Shown here one piece after another: positions 25,429 through 34,165 of a stretch of DNA of 64,000 nucleotides. The translations under genes and the position numbers were made by a program. This DNA comes from CAXBCP01 sp963977005 (GTDB lineage: Bacteria > Pseudomonadota > Alphaproteobacteria > MPNO01 > UBA830): positions 1 to 64,000 of the forward strand of contig CAXBMQ010000010.1 in NCBI GenBank assembly GCA_963977005.1. The letters run 5' to 3'. A model generated the notes under the pieces. It did not search any database. It had not been told where the DNA came from and was given only the letters and a program-made list of their open reading frames with translations. Within the stretch, counting starts at the first letter, position 1, and the number at the start of each line of letters is the position of its first letter.

Positions 25429-27500
25429 AATACCGGGCCGGGATAGATATCGGCGGCACGTTCACCGACCTTGTCCTGATGAGAGAAGACGGCGCGCTTC
25501 ACGCCGAAAAACTTCTGACGACCCCCGACGATTTCGGCCGCGGTATCGCCGACGGTCTCGCCGCGGCCCTCGCAACCATCGGCGCTGCACCGGACGACGT
25601 CGACGTTATCGTCCATGGCACGACCGTGGCGACGAATGCCATACTCGAGGCGAAGGGCGCCCGCACGGGACTGATCACGACGGCAGGATTCCGGGACGTG
25701 CTGGAGCTGCGGCGGCTGCGCATCCCCGAGATGTACACACTGAACTGGACCAAGCCGCCGCCGCTCGTCCCGCGACGCCTGCGCCGCGAAGTCACCGAAA
25801 AGACAGGTCCCCGCGGCGAGGTCCGCATACCGCTGGACGAGACAACCGTCATCGCCGCCTGCGAGCGCCTGGCCCGGGAAAACGTTGCCGCCGTCGCCAT
25901 CGCGTATCTGCATTCCTATGCCAACCCGGATCATGAAAAGCACAGCGCCGAAATCGTCCGCGACATCATGGGACCGGATGTCTTTATCACCTGCTCGAGC
26001 GATATCCTGCCGGAAATCCGGGAATACGAGCGGACTTCGACCACCGTCATCAACGCCTATCTCGGCCCGATCCTGACCGCCTATTTCGCCTCGCTCCGGC
26101 GCCATCTCGATTCCATCGGCGTGGCGGCGCCGGTCCGGGTCATGAAATCGGACGGCGGAGTCATGTCGATCGGCGCGGCGGCGGACAAGCCCGCCTATCT
26201 GGTCGAATCCGGCCCGGCTGCCGGCGTGATCGGCGCCGCGCGCCTCGCCCCCGAAGGCAACAACATCACGCTCGATATGGGCGGTACAACGGCCAAAGCC
26301 TCGATGGTCGAAGGCGGCCGCATTTCCCGCACCGGCGATTACGAGGTCGGCGCCGGTATCAACCTGTCCAGCAAACTCGTGATGGGCGGCGGCTATGCCC
26401 TGAAGCTGCCGGTGATCGATATTTCCGAGATCGGCGCGGGCGGGGGCAGTATCGTCTCGCTCGACCGCGGCGGCCTGTTGAAAGTCGGTCCCGAAAGCGC
26501 GGGCGCCCTGCCCGGCCCGGTCTGTTACGGGCGCGGCGGCGAGGACCCGACCTTTACGGATTCCGCTCTCACGCTGGGTTTCCTCAATCCGGGGTACCTC
26601 GTCGGCGGCGACCTGAAACTGGATGCCGATGCAGCACGCGACGCGCTGCAAGCGATCATCGCCACCCCGCTGGACCGCGACCTGCTCGACGCGGCCTGGG
26701 GAGTCTTCCAGGTGGCCTGCGGAACGATGGTGCGCGCGGTCAAAGCCGTATCGACCTATCGCGGTCGCGATCCGCGCGACTTCGCGCTCTTCGCTTTCGG
26801 CGGCAACGGACCTGTCGTCGCCGCGGAGATTGCCAACCTGCTCGATATGACCCGGGTGATCATCCCGCCTACTCCCGGTGTTTTCAGCGCCTATGGGCTG
26901 CTGCTGTCGGATGTCGAACACGAGATAAGCCGCGCCTGGCTGAACCGGCTGTCCGGCGTGTCGCCGCCGGACATGGAAGACGCCTATCGCACGCTCGAAA
27001 CCGAGATGACGGCGCTGATGGCGTCGGAGGGATACACGCCCGCCGACTATGCGGTCGCGCGCCTCGCCGATCTGCGCTATGCGGGTCAGGCGCACGAACT
27101 GACGGTGGATTGCGTGTCCGCGGGCGATGCGCCGGATTTCGACAGGCTGATCGCCGCTTTCGGCGATGAACACGAACGGACCTATGGCCATCAGGCCGAA
27201 GCCGAGGCGGTCGAATGCGTGACATTGCGGTTGATTGCACGGGTCACCGAAGAGCGGCCGGACAGGCAGGTCGCCTCGTCGCGCGTCGCCGATAACGAGC
27301 GAACGCCCCGGGACGTCTATTTCGGGCCGGCGCATGGTCTCGTCGAGACGCCGGTTATCGACCGCCCGTCCCTTTCCGCACCGCAGGACGGTCCGCTGAT
27401 CGTGGAGGAATACGATTCGACCTGCATCGTCCCCCCGGGCTGGCGCGCGGCGCTGGATTCCCTGGGCAATATCGTCCTGACGAGAGGAAACAGCCAATGA
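25425..27500 (+). CDS. hyuA: Hydantoinase/oxoprolinase family protein, subunit A
   Basis: The 691-residue protein has the HyuA layout with ASKHA-type ATP-binding blocks. N-terminal YRAGIDIGGTFTDLVLM is the phosphate 1 motif, VIVHGTTVATNAILE follows, and NNITLDMGGTTAKASMVEGG (about residue 280) is the second phosphate motif. These enzymes use ATP to open hydantoin or lactam rings or to carboxylate ketones (acetone or acetophenone carboxylase relatives). The gene overlaps the CoxL-like gene by four bases upstream and hyuB by four bases downstream, so it is translationally coupled on both sides. The substrate is undetermined. Confidence 0.93.
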   Translation: MKYRAGIDIGGTFTDLVLMREDGALHAEKLLTTPDDFGRGIADGLAAALATIGAAPDDVDVIVHGTTVATNAILEAKGARTGLITTAGFRDVLELRRLRIPEMYTLNWTKPPPLVPRRLRREVTEKTGPRGEVRIPLDETTVIAACERLARENVAAVAIAYLHSYANPDHEKHSAEIVRDIMGPDVFITCSSDILPEIREYERTSTTVINAYLGPILTAYFASLRRHLDSIGVAAPVRVMKSDGGVMSIGAAADKPAYLVESGPAAGVIGAARLAPEGNNITLDMGGTTAKASMVEGGRISRTGDYEVGAGINLSSKLVMGGGYALKLPVIDISEIGAGGGSIVSLDRGGLLKVGPESAGALPGPVCYGRGGEDPTFTDSALTLGFLNPGYLVGGDLKLDADAARDALQAIIATPLDRDLLDAAWGVFQVACGTMVRAVKAVSTYRGRDPRDFALFAFGGNGPVVAAEIANLLDMTRVIIPPTPGVFSAYGLLLSDVEHEISRAWLNRLSGVSPPDMEDAYRTLETEMTALMASEGYTPADYAVARLADLRYAGQAHELTVDCVSAGDAPDFDRLIAAFGDEHERTYGHQAEAEAVECVTLRLIARVTEERPDRQVASSRVADNERTPRDVYFGPAHGLVETPVIDRPSLSAPQDGPLIVEEYDSTCIVPPGWRAALDSLGNIVLTRGNSQ

Positions 27501-29350
27501 CCGCGGGAACCCCGATATCTGCGGCGAACGTCGACCCGATCACCATGGAAGTGGTTCAAAACGCGCTCGGCGCCATCGCCGACGAAATGGCGCTGGTCAT
27601 CATGCGTACCGCCTATTCGACGATCGTCCGGGATTCGATGGATTATTCGACAGGCATCTGCGACCGCGAGGGCCGGATTGTCGCCCATGGCATGACGATG
27701 GCCCTGCATCTCGGGTCGTTTCCGGACGCGATGGAAGCACTGATCCGCGACTATGGCGACGACATGCATCCGGGCGACATGTTCGTCTGGAACGATCCGT
27801 ATAGCGGCGGCGGCCAGCACCTGCCGGATGTCTATATCGTCAAGCCGGTATTCATCGACGGTGAACTCGAGGGTTTTGCCGCGTCGCTCGTCCATCAGAT
27901 CGACATGGGCGGGATCGCGCCGGGCTCGGCGGCGGTCTATGCGACGGAAATATTCCAGGAAGGGCTGCGCATTCCGCCGATCCGGCTGTACGACCGCGGA
28001 AAACCCAACGAGACGTTCTTCAAGGTGATGGCGAAGAATACCCGTATCCCCGACAAGCTGGCCGGCGACATGCGCGCCCAGGTGGCCGCCTGCCGCACGG
28101 CCGATGCCGCCCTGTGCGACCTCATCACCCGGTATGGCGGCCCGGAATACCGCGATATCGTCGAGGAACTGCACAGTCACGCCGAACGGATCATGCGGGC
28201 CGAGATATCCAGCCTGCCCGACGGCACATGGTCGTTTACGGACTATATCGACGGCCTCGGCGAAAACCCGGAACCGCTGGCGATGAAAATCACCGTCACC
28301 ATCGACGGCGGCGACATGACCCTCGACTGGACCGGCTCCGCGCCGCAGGTAAATGCCGCAATCAACTGCCCGGCGCCGTTCGTCAAATCCGCCTGCCACC
28401 TGATCGTGAAATGCATCGCGGAGGAGGAAATACCCAATTTCGAGGGATTTATCCGCCCGCTGAACATCATCGTCCCGGAAGGCACCATCGTGAATCCGAC
28501 ACCGCCCGCCGCCTGCGCGGCCCGTGCCATCGTCGGGTGGCGGGCGCTGGATGTCCTGCTCGGCTGTTTTGCCCAGATCGTCCCGGACCGGGTGCCCGCG
28601 GCCGGTGAAGGCGGTGTCACCTTCCCGTCTTTCAGCGGGTATGACGGCGAGGAACGCTTCGTCTGCACCGAGGCCTGGGCGGGAAGCTGGGGCGCGATGC
28701 ATAATGCCGATGGCGCGTTCGGCATTCCCAACCCGGGCGGCAACCTGACAAATCAGCCGGTAGAGATGGTCGAAGCACTGTTCCCGCTCGAAATCACGCG
28801 CTATGGAATGGTTGAGAATTCGGGCGGTCCGGGCGAATTCCGCGGCGCCCCGGCCTATCAGCGCGAATACCGCTTTCTGTCCGAAGAAACGCAGATGGTC
28901 ATGCGCTCCGACCGCCGGCGCTTTCTTCCATACGGCCTGAACGGCGGCAATCCGGGAACGCCGTCCTGGAACCTGCGAAATACCGGCACCGACACCCAGT
29001 CCGCCATCCCCGTGATGCCGATGGAAGCGGTGGTTTTCCAACAGGGCGAGACGTTCCTGCATGTCTCCGGCGGTGGCGGCGGGCACGGAAATCCGCTGGA
29101 CCGCGCCCCCAAAGCCGTAATTGACGACATCCGCGAAGAACGATGCACCGCAGAATACGCACGCGAGGTCTACGGCGTCGTCGCGACGGGGGAACCCGCG
29201 ACACTGGATGCGGAGGCAACGAATTTGTTGCGACGCAAAATGACATCGGAACCCACGGACAACACCCGCCCTGCCTATCTCCGCCATTTCCACAAGGCAC
29301 TTGGAATCGCAGAATTCCGCCTCGTGGGGCCCCGGGAAATGAAAGTCTGA
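27497..29350 (+). CDS. hyuB: Hydantoinase B/oxoprolinase family protein
   Basis: The 617-residue protein has the HyuB signature: NVDPITMEVVQNALGAIADE, then AYSTIVRDSMDYSTGICDRE (about residues 36-55), and the metal block FVWNDPYSGGGQHLPDVY (about 95-112). It partners HyuA in ATP-dependent opening of a cyclic imide or lactam, or in a carboxylation of the acetone-carboxylase type. There is no small gamma-subunit gene next to it, which argues against acetone carboxylase. It is last in the coupled CoxL-like/hyuA/hyuB set. No strong terminator is seen after it. Confidence 0.93.
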   Translation: MTAGTPISAANVDPITMEVVQNALGAIADEMALVIMRTAYSTIVRDSMDYSTGICDREGRIVAHGMTMALHLGSFPDAMEALIRDYGDDMHPGDMFVWNDPYSGGGQHLPDVYIVKPVFIDGELEGFAASLVHQIDMGGIAPGSAAVYATEIFQEGLRIPPIRLYDRGKPNETFFKVMAKNTRIPDKLAGDMRAQVAACRTADAALCDLITRYGGPEYRDIVEELHSHAERIMRAEISSLPDGTWSFTDYIDGLGENPEPLAMKITVTIDGGDMTLDWTGSAPQVNAAINCPAPFVKSACHLIVKCIAEEEIPNFEGFIRPLNIIVPEGTIVNPTPPAACAARAIVGWRALDVLLGCFAQIVPDRVPAAGEGGVTFPSFSGYDGEERFVCTEAWAGSWGAMHNADGAFGIPNPGGNLTNQPVEMVEALFPLEITRYGMVENSGGPGEFRGAPAYQREYRFLSEETQMVMRSDRRRFLPYGLNGGNPGTPSWNLRNTGTDTQSAIPVMPMEAVVFQQGETFLHVSGGGGGHGNPLDRAPKAVIDDIREERCTAEYAREVYGVVATGEPATLDAEATNLLRRKMTSEPTDNTRPAYLRHFHKALGIAEFRLVGPREMKV

Positions 29351-29410
29351 TCCGCCATTCGCGGAACCGCTGCAACGGACCGGCGACGCAACATCCGAAT
29401 TATTCAGCTA

Positions 29411-29431
29411 TGCACAACGCGCATTTGTGCA
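29411..29431. promoter_or_regulatory. 21-base inverted repeat upstream of small gene
   Basis: TGCACAA, a seven-base spacer and TTGTGCA form a perfect dyad 94 bases before the start at 29525. The left arm with its flank (TATGCACAA) also occurs at 13952-13960, about 100 bases upstream of the paralogous small gene at 14060. Confidence 0.45.
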
Positions 29432-29465
29432 CTGCAATATAACACCTGATATCCCGAAAATTGTT

Positions 29466-29480
29466 AACTACTTAGTAGTT
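29466..29480. promoter_or_regulatory. 15-base inverted repeat AACTAC-TTA-GTAGTT
   Basis: A perfect six-base-arm dyad lies 45 bases upstream of the start at 29525, within AT-rich sequence that probably holds the promoter. It could be an operator; the cognate regulator is unknown. Confidence 0.4.
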
Positions 29481-29524
29481 TCCGGAGGCCATTGTCCGGA
29501 TCGTAGAACACTGGAGTAGAAAAA

Positions 29525-29740
29525 ATGACCACCAATACACCCACGCGGAGCTTCGATGTCTCGGCGTTCGATCTCACCCGTCTCGACACGCAGGAAATCC
29601 GCCGCGCGGCAGAATTATCGCGTTCCGACTACCTTGGCGCAGCACTCCGTCGGATTGTCCGGCGCATCACCGCTACCTACCGGTCTGCCTCGGGCCTGCT
29701 GGCCTACGCCCAGCGGATGAACCAGGCAGCGCGCCTCTGA
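29525..29740 (+). CDS. Small helical protein, paralogue of the product at 14060
   Basis: This 71-residue protein begins MTTNTPTRSFDVSAFDLTRL and ends with an Arg-rich amphipathic part, RRIVRRITATYRSASGLLAY. A gapless 29-residue match with the protein encoded at 14060 has 8 identities and many conservative changes (RxAE-I/L-x-R early, I-x-x-R-I and F/Y-R late). The resemblance to DUF1127-type small stress proteins is suggestive only. The nearest upstream purine-rich sequence is GGAG about ten bases before ATG. It stands alone between two inverted repeats upstream and a strong terminator downstream. Confidence 0.65.
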   Translation: MTTNTPTRSFDVSAFDLTRLDTQEIRRAAELSRSDYLGAALRRIVRRITATYRSASGLLAYAQRMNQAARL

Positions 29741-30044
29741 TCCGTCCGGCGCTCCGTCGTCAGGAAGAACAAAAAACGCTCCGGTTTCCGGGGCGTTTTT
29801 TGTGCCTCGTCGTCACGGACCGCCCACACCGTATAAATTATCCGCAGTGACGCTGTGCCCGAGAAAACAATCTCCTTGTCTTTGCCCACGCATCTGGTCA
29901 CATTGCTGCCATCAGATTTTCGAGGATCTGGCGTAGCCTCCCCTGTCCAAACAATGACAGGCGTCAATACACCAAGCAATTCGGGAAGTTGAGATCCGCT
30001 CACGCGCCGCGTGGGCAGCCTGTTATCTTTTAAAGGAATTAGCT
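29741..30044. other. Intergenic region with terminator and cold-shock leader
   Basis: About 304 bases contain the hairpin at 29771-29801 and then the likely promoter and leader of the cold-shock gene. A CACGCG-C-CGCGTG dyad at 30001-30013 lies just upstream of its AT-rich ribosome-binding region. A reading frame on the minus strand here has no recognisable product and is not called. Confidence 0.5.
29771..29801 (+). terminator. Strong, probably bidirectional terminator
   Basis: A 14-base stem with one T-G wobble (AAAAAACGCTCCGG with CCGGGGCGTTTTTT) has a three-base loop, 30 bases after the small gene. A-runs and T-runs on the two arms make it work in either direction. Confidence 0.93.
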
Positions 30045-30254
30045 ATGGCTACAGGAACCGTGAAATGGTTCAACCCGACCAAGGGTTTCGGATTTATCGA
30101 GCCTGAGGACGGTGGTCCCGACGTTTTCGTTCACATCTCGGCGGTCGAACGTGCCGGCATGTCGTCGTTGAACGAAGGCCAGAAGATCAGCTTCGAAGTG
30201 CAGCCCGGCAGAGACGGCAAAAAGTCAGCCGAAAACCTCGCCGCAGCAGACTAG
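30045..30254 (+). CDS. Cold-shock protein (CspA family)
   Basis: The 69-residue single cold-shock domain has both RNA-binding motifs: KGFGFIEP (RNP1, residues 15-22) and VFVHISAV (RNP2, about 31-38). It begins MATGTVKWFNPTKGFG, the canonical start. It acts as a nucleic-acid chaperone that melts RNA secondary structure. The start has AAAGGA eight bases upstream. The leader is short on obvious structure, so cold-inducible translation cannot be claimed. The downstream spacer carries two mutually exclusive hairpins. Confidence 0.95.
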   Translation: MATGTVKWFNPTKGFGFIEPEDGGPDVFVHISAVERAGMSSLNEGQKISFEVQPGRDGKKSAENLAAAD

Positions 30255-30269
30255 TACAGCAACCGGACT

Positions 30270-30314
30270 AAAGAAGGTCTGCAGGAATGCCGGCCTTCTT
30301 TGGACCGGCATTCC
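30270..30314 (+). terminator. Two overlapping, mutually exclusive hairpins after cold-shock gene
   Basis: Hairpin A pairs AAAGAAGG (30270-30277) with CCTTCTTT (30294-30301). Hairpin B pairs GGAATGCCGG (30284-30293) with CCGGCATTCC (30305-30314). The right arm of A forms the loop of B, and the left arm of B forms the loop of A, so the two compete. Neither has a long U-run, so the site may be a weak terminator or an RNA switch between csp and the next gene. Confidence 0.5.
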
Positions 30315-30333
30315 GCCGACCGATTGGAAGCCA

Positions 30334-30534
30334 ATGGCCCGAAAAACAAATTACGGCTTTGAACGACGCGAACGCGAGAAAGCCCGCGCCGCCAAGAAAG
30401 CCGAACGCCAGCGCCTGAAGCAGGAAAAGTCGGACGACCGCAAGGAAGATGACGATTCTACCGCTACCGCGGACGGCAATGACGCAGAAACGACATCTGA
30501 CTCGACTGACGGGAACAAATCTTCAGCCGACTGA
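30334..30534 (+). CDS. Conserved small charged protein
   Basis: This 66-residue protein begins MARKTNYGFERREREKARAA. That N-terminus recurs widely in alphaproteobacterial small hypothetical proteins. The first half is a basic coiled helix (RREREKARAAKKAERQRLKQ), and the second half is acidic and Ser/Thr/Asp-rich, probably disordered. It follows the cold-shock gene by 79 bases, with competing hairpins between. No ribosome-binding site stronger than GGAAG is seen. The function is unknown; the charge layout would suit RNA or ribosome association, which is inference. Confidence 0.75.
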   Translation: MARKTNYGFERREREKARAAKKAERQRLKQEKSDDRKEDDDSTATADGNDAETTSDSTDGNKSSAD

Positions 30535-30566
30535 TGGAGAAACCGCCTTTTTAGGCGTTTCGCGCC

Positions 30567-31934
30567 CTATCGTTCGCTGAGTGCAACGTCGAGGGACTGG
30601 AAGACCGGGCGGAGCAAATACCGCAGGACCGTCCGCTGCCCGGTATTGATATCGATTTCCGTTACCATCCCGGGCAAAATTCTGTTCTTGCCGGCTTCGT
30701 CCCCGACGTAGACGTCCTTCAGCTTTATTTCCGCTTTGTAATACACCTCGTTTTCGCGATCCTTGAACGTCGAGGCGGAAATTTTGGTCACGGTGCCTTC
30801 GATCGCCCCGAACCGGGCAAAATCGAAAGTGGTTACCTTTACGTTCGCCTTGTGACCGATCGTGATATGTCCGATATCGACCGGTGAAATCCGCGCCTCG
30901 ACAACCAGTTCCTTGTCCATCGGGACGATCTCCGTCACCAGTCCGCCGGGTGGAATGACGCCGCCGACGGTGTTCGTCGCCAGTCCTTTGACGATGCCAT
31001 GGACCGGTGCGACGATATCGAGCCGCGTCACGCGGTCGCCAAGACGTCTCGACGTCTCGCGCACACTCGCAAGGTCCGCAGCGACCCGGCCCGACTCCTC
31101 AAGGGCTTCGTTGCGGCGCTGCGACTGAAGCTGCGCCATTTTGCTGCCGGCTTCCTCGATGGCGTTTCGGGCACTCAGAATCTTGCCGCGAATTTCCGCC
31201 AGTTCGCCGACCGCCGTCTGATACTGTTCGAGCGTTTGCAGATAGACCAGTTTCGACACCAGGCCTTTTGCCGCCAGGCGTTCGCGCATCTCGCGTTGCG
31301 TCCCGAGGATCCGTACCCGATCGGTCAGCTTGCGAACCTGTATATCGAGAACGCCAAGCTCGGATTCGCGCTGTCTCGCCTGCGCTTCCAGTACGCTCGC
31401 TTCCTGGTTCAGAGCATCGATCTGCTGTCGGAGAATGCCCCGTTCACCGGCGACGAGGGCCGCGAAACGCGGCGGCGCATTCGAGAAATCCGGCGCACGT
31501 CCCTCGGCAAAGGCCATGAGACGCTCCAGCCGGAGCTCCAGAGAGACCGACCGGGCGTCGGTTTCCTCGAGCTGTGCCTTTGCGGATGTCGGGTTAAGCC
31601 GCACCAGCGTTTCGCCGGCATCGACGATATCGCCGTCACGGACGAATATCTTGTCGATGATACCGCCCTCGAGATGCTGGACCGCCAGAACGGAGCCGCT
31701 GGGAACGACCTCGCCCGAGGCCTTGGTCGTTTCCTCCAGTTCCGTGACCGCCGCCCAGCCAATGAATCCGAAGACCGACAGGGACAGCAGGAAAAGTACC
31801 ACGCGTACCAGGCGCGGCGGACCGACTTCCTCCAGGATCGCGGATTGCGAAAGGTGACGCATCTGGCGGGTTTCGCCGGGGCTGCGCCAGTCCTGGGGCG
31901 GTGCAGGTGACGGAACTGCGGCGGGCGAGCTCAT
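30567..31934 (-). CDS. Type I secretion periplasmic adaptor (HlyD/membrane fusion family)
   Basis: The 455-residue protein has a cytosolic head, one transmembrane helix (RVVLFLLSLSVFGFIGWAAV, about residues 40-59) and a beta/lipoyl-barrel start (VLAVQHLEGGIIDKIFVRDG). A long coiled-coil hairpin follows (about 120-290), then the second barrel half with DIVAPVHGIVKGLATNTVGG and the C-terminal LRPVFQSLDVALSER. It bridges the inner-membrane ABC exporters to the outer-membrane TolC-like channel. It is last in the ABC-ABC-HlyD operon, and its start overlaps the upstream stop by four bases. The RTX substrate is encoded divergently beyond the operon's 5' end. Confidence 0.93.
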   Translation of the reverse strand: MSSPAAVPSPAPPQDWRSPGETRQMRHLSQSAILEEVGPPRLVRVVLFLLSLSVFGFIGWAAVTELEETTKASGEVVPSGSVLAVQHLEGGIIDKIFVRDGDIVDAGETLVRLNPTSAKAQLEETDARSVSLELRLERLMAFAEGRAPDFSNAPPRFAALVAGERGILRQQIDALNQEASVLEAQARQRESELGVLDIQVRKLTDRVRILGTQREMRERLAAKGLVSKLVYLQTLEQYQTAVGELAEIRGKILSARNAIEEAGSKMAQLQSQRRNEALEESGRVAADLASVRETSRRLGDRVTRLDIVAPVHGIVKGLATNTVGGVIPPGGLVTEIVPMDKELVVEARISPVDIGHITIGHKANVKVTTFDFARFGAIEGTVTKISASTFKDRENEVYYKAEIKLKDVYVGDEAGKNRILPGMVTEIDINTGQRTVLRYLLRPVFQSLDVALSER

Positions 31935-34165
31935 TCGCTCTCACCCTGCATCTGCCTGAGCGCTTCTTCCGGATCGCCGTTGAATTGCAGGCGCCCTGCA
32001 TTGAGGACAATCAGGCGGTCGGCCGCCCGCATATGGCTCGGCCGGTGCGTGACAACGATAATGGTGCAGGTGCCGCGCAGCTTTTTGACGGCTTCGAGAA
32101 AGGCATTGTCGCCGCGCTCATCGAGCATCTGTCCGGGCTCGTCGAAAATGAGGATGGGAGGCTTGCGCAACAGGGCGCGCGCGATTGCGAGCTTTTGCTT
32201 GAAGCCTTCCGGCAATTCGCTGACCACACGTTCCGTCAGGCGCGTCTCGTACCCTTCGGGCAGGTTCCCGATGGCATAGTCTATGTCGGCCGTCTTCGCG
32301 GCTTCGACCAGTTCCTCGTCGGTTGCGAAAGGCACCGACAGCCTCAGGTTCTGCGACACGGTTCCGTATAGCATCTCGCTGTTCTGCGGAACGAGGCCGA
32401 TATTCTGGCGGATATCGATCGGATCGATCTGGCGAATATCGACGCCATCGAAAAGGACCGAGCCCATCTGCGGCTTGTAAAGACCGCTTGCGAGATTTGC
32501 GATCGTCGTCTTGCCGGCGCCGTTGGGTCCTGTAATCGCGACGACTTCGCCCGGCGCGCATTCAAAGCTGACACCGTTCAAGGCGGGGTCCGCGTCCGGC
32601 GCATGACGGTAGCCGACCCCCATGAACGTGATGCGCCCCCGCAGGGTCCGCTTCGGCGGAATCCGCCCGGCGGAGCGTTCCGGCTGGATACGCATCAGGT
32701 GGTTGATCTGGCGCAGCGAAGAGCGGATCTGCGTTGCCCGGTTAAGCAGCATGATCACCGACTGGAACGGCCCCAGCACCCGCCAGCCGAGCGCCATGCT
32801 GGCGACCAGCGCGCCGATGGTCAGCGTATTGTTCATCACCATGTCGGCGCCGAAACCGACGACGGCCACGCCGGCGGCCAGCATGATGATGCGGCCAAGG
32901 GTCTGGACGAGATTATTGAGCATCGCGATACGGAAATCGCTGATGGCGGAAGCGGCGGACAGGGACCGGAAACGGTCGACCCAGACCTTCTCCGCCCCGG
33001 CGAATTTTATGGCACGCATACCCGACACCGCCTCGATCAGGAAGCGTTGCTGCCGCGTTTTCGTACCGCCGGAATTCGCGAACGTCCGCTTGATGAACGG
33101 CGTGACGGCCATTGCCATCAACATCAGCAATGCCGCGGCGGTAATCGGCACCATCACGAGCCAGCCCGACAGCATGGCGATCACGGCGAGAGACAAAAGC
33201 ACGAACGGCAGATCGATAATCGTCTCGCCAAGAGGGCCGGCGAAAAACTCCCGGATGGATTCGAATTCCTGCAAATGCGAGATCTGAGCACCGAGGGGCT
33301 CGTTCTCGCTCATCGGTATCGGCAGCATCAGCACCTGCTGGAAGCCCGCCGTCCCGATCATATAGTCGATACGCCCGGCGGCATGCGCCATCACCTTCGA
33401 CCGCAATCGCCTGAACAGCCATTCGATACCGATCGCAATCCCGACGCCGGAGACCAGATAGATCAACTGCTGGACCGATGCGGACGGAATCACGGTGTCG
33501 TAGACCGACATCATGAATAGCGGCATCGCCAGGCTGAGCAGGTTGATCATCAGCGTGGCGATCAGAACATGTACCACCAGCTTGCGGAAACGCACCGACA
33601 GTTCGGCGATCCATGTACTGTTGTCCCGCTGAACGTGACCGCTGCCGACCGCGCGGATCACATAGGCGGTGCCGCGAATACCCTTGCACCGGGTTGTCCG
33701 TATCGAGCGCGTGAAGCCATCGTATATCCGGAATGCGCTTAATGGCGGTTCATCGCCTTCGGGGGCGATTTCCTCGCGTTCGAGCACGACACGGACCGGC
33801 CCTTTGTCGGGAACGAAAAGACAGGGAAGCAATGCCGGGTTCAATTTGTCCTGACGCGACCGGACCGGCACCGTCGTCAGGTTCAGGTTGGCCAGTGTTT
33901 CGCGAAAGTCGTCGAGATCGATATCGTCGACAAAATGGGGGACGGCCTCCGAGAGGTGCCGGGGACGTCCGGTCCAGCCGAGTGCTTCCAGCAGCGGAAC
34001 GATGCAGGCAGCGTGCTCCGACAATGCCTGTTTCCCGTATTCGCGGAAATTGCGCATCACCCGCAGGCCATCCTCGATCGCCTGCGGCGGCGGCGTCGAA
34101 CCCGGCTGCGCGCGCAAACCCATCGCGTCTGCGGCGGTGCCGGACATGCTGTCCGCCGGGCTCAT
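31931..34165 (-). CDS. Type I secretion ABC exporter with degenerate C39-like N-terminal domain
   Basis: The 744-residue protein has three parts. Residues about 1-170 resemble the C39-peptidase-like substrate-docking domain of RTX exporters, without a clear catalytic triad. A six-helix transmembrane domain spans about 180-460. The C-terminal ATPase has Walker A ITGPNGAGKTTIAN, Walker B ILIFDEPGQMLDE and H-loop VTHRPSH. The signature region reads SELPEGFKQKLAIARALLR, so the usual LSGGQ is replaced by LPEGF. It starts four bases inside the end of the first ABC gene (34162) and overlaps the adaptor, so the three are coupled. It presumably pairs with the first ABC protein as a heterodimer or acts alone. 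Confidence 0.9.
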   Translation of the reverse strand: MSPADSMSGTAADAMGLRAQPGSTPPPQAIEDGLRVMRNFREYGKQALSEHAACIVPLLEALGWTGRPRHLSEAVPHFVDDIDLDDFRETLANLNLTTVPVRSRQDKLNPALLPCLFVPDKGPVRVVLEREEIAPEGDEPPLSAFRIYDGFTRSIRTTRCKGIRGTAYVIRAVGSGHVQRDNSTWIAELSVRFRKLVVHVLIATLMINLLSLAMPLFMMSVYDTVIPSASVQQLIYLVSGVGIAIGIEWLFRRLRSKVMAHAAGRIDYMIGTAGFQQVLMLPIPMSENEPLGAQISHLQEFESIREFFAGPLGETIIDLPFVLLSLAVIAMLSGWLVMVPITAAALLMLMAMAVTPFIKRTFANSGGTKTRQQRFLIEAVSGMRAIKFAGAEKVWVDRFRSLSAASAISDFRIAMLNNLVQTLGRIIMLAAGVAVVGFGADMVMNNTLTIGALVASMALGWRVLGPFQSVIMLLNRATQIRSSLRQINHLMRIQPERSAGRIPPKRTLRGRITFMGVGYRHAPDADPALNGVSFECAPGEVVAITGPNGAGKTTIANLASGLYKPQMGSVLFDGVDIRQIDPIDIRQNIGLVPQNSEMLYGTVSQNLRLSVPFATDEELVEAAKTADIDYAIGNLPEGYETRLTERVVSELPEGFKQKLAIARALLRKPPILIFDEPGQMLDERGDNAFLEAVKKLRGTCTIIVVTHRPSHMRAADRLIVLNAGRLQFNGDPEEALRQMQGESE

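Noticed and set aside
22948..29293. Three long minus-strand frames of about 650-750 codons opposite the CoxL-like, hyuA and hyuB genes
   Set aside because: They are antisense shadows of strongly conserved plus-strand genes in high-GC DNA. Their translations have no recognisable motif and are rich in Arg/Gly/Asp as expected for reverse-frame codons.
29704..30003. 99-codon minus-strand frame before the cold-shock gene
   Set aside because: It overlaps a strong bidirectional terminator and part of another gene and has no recognisable features.
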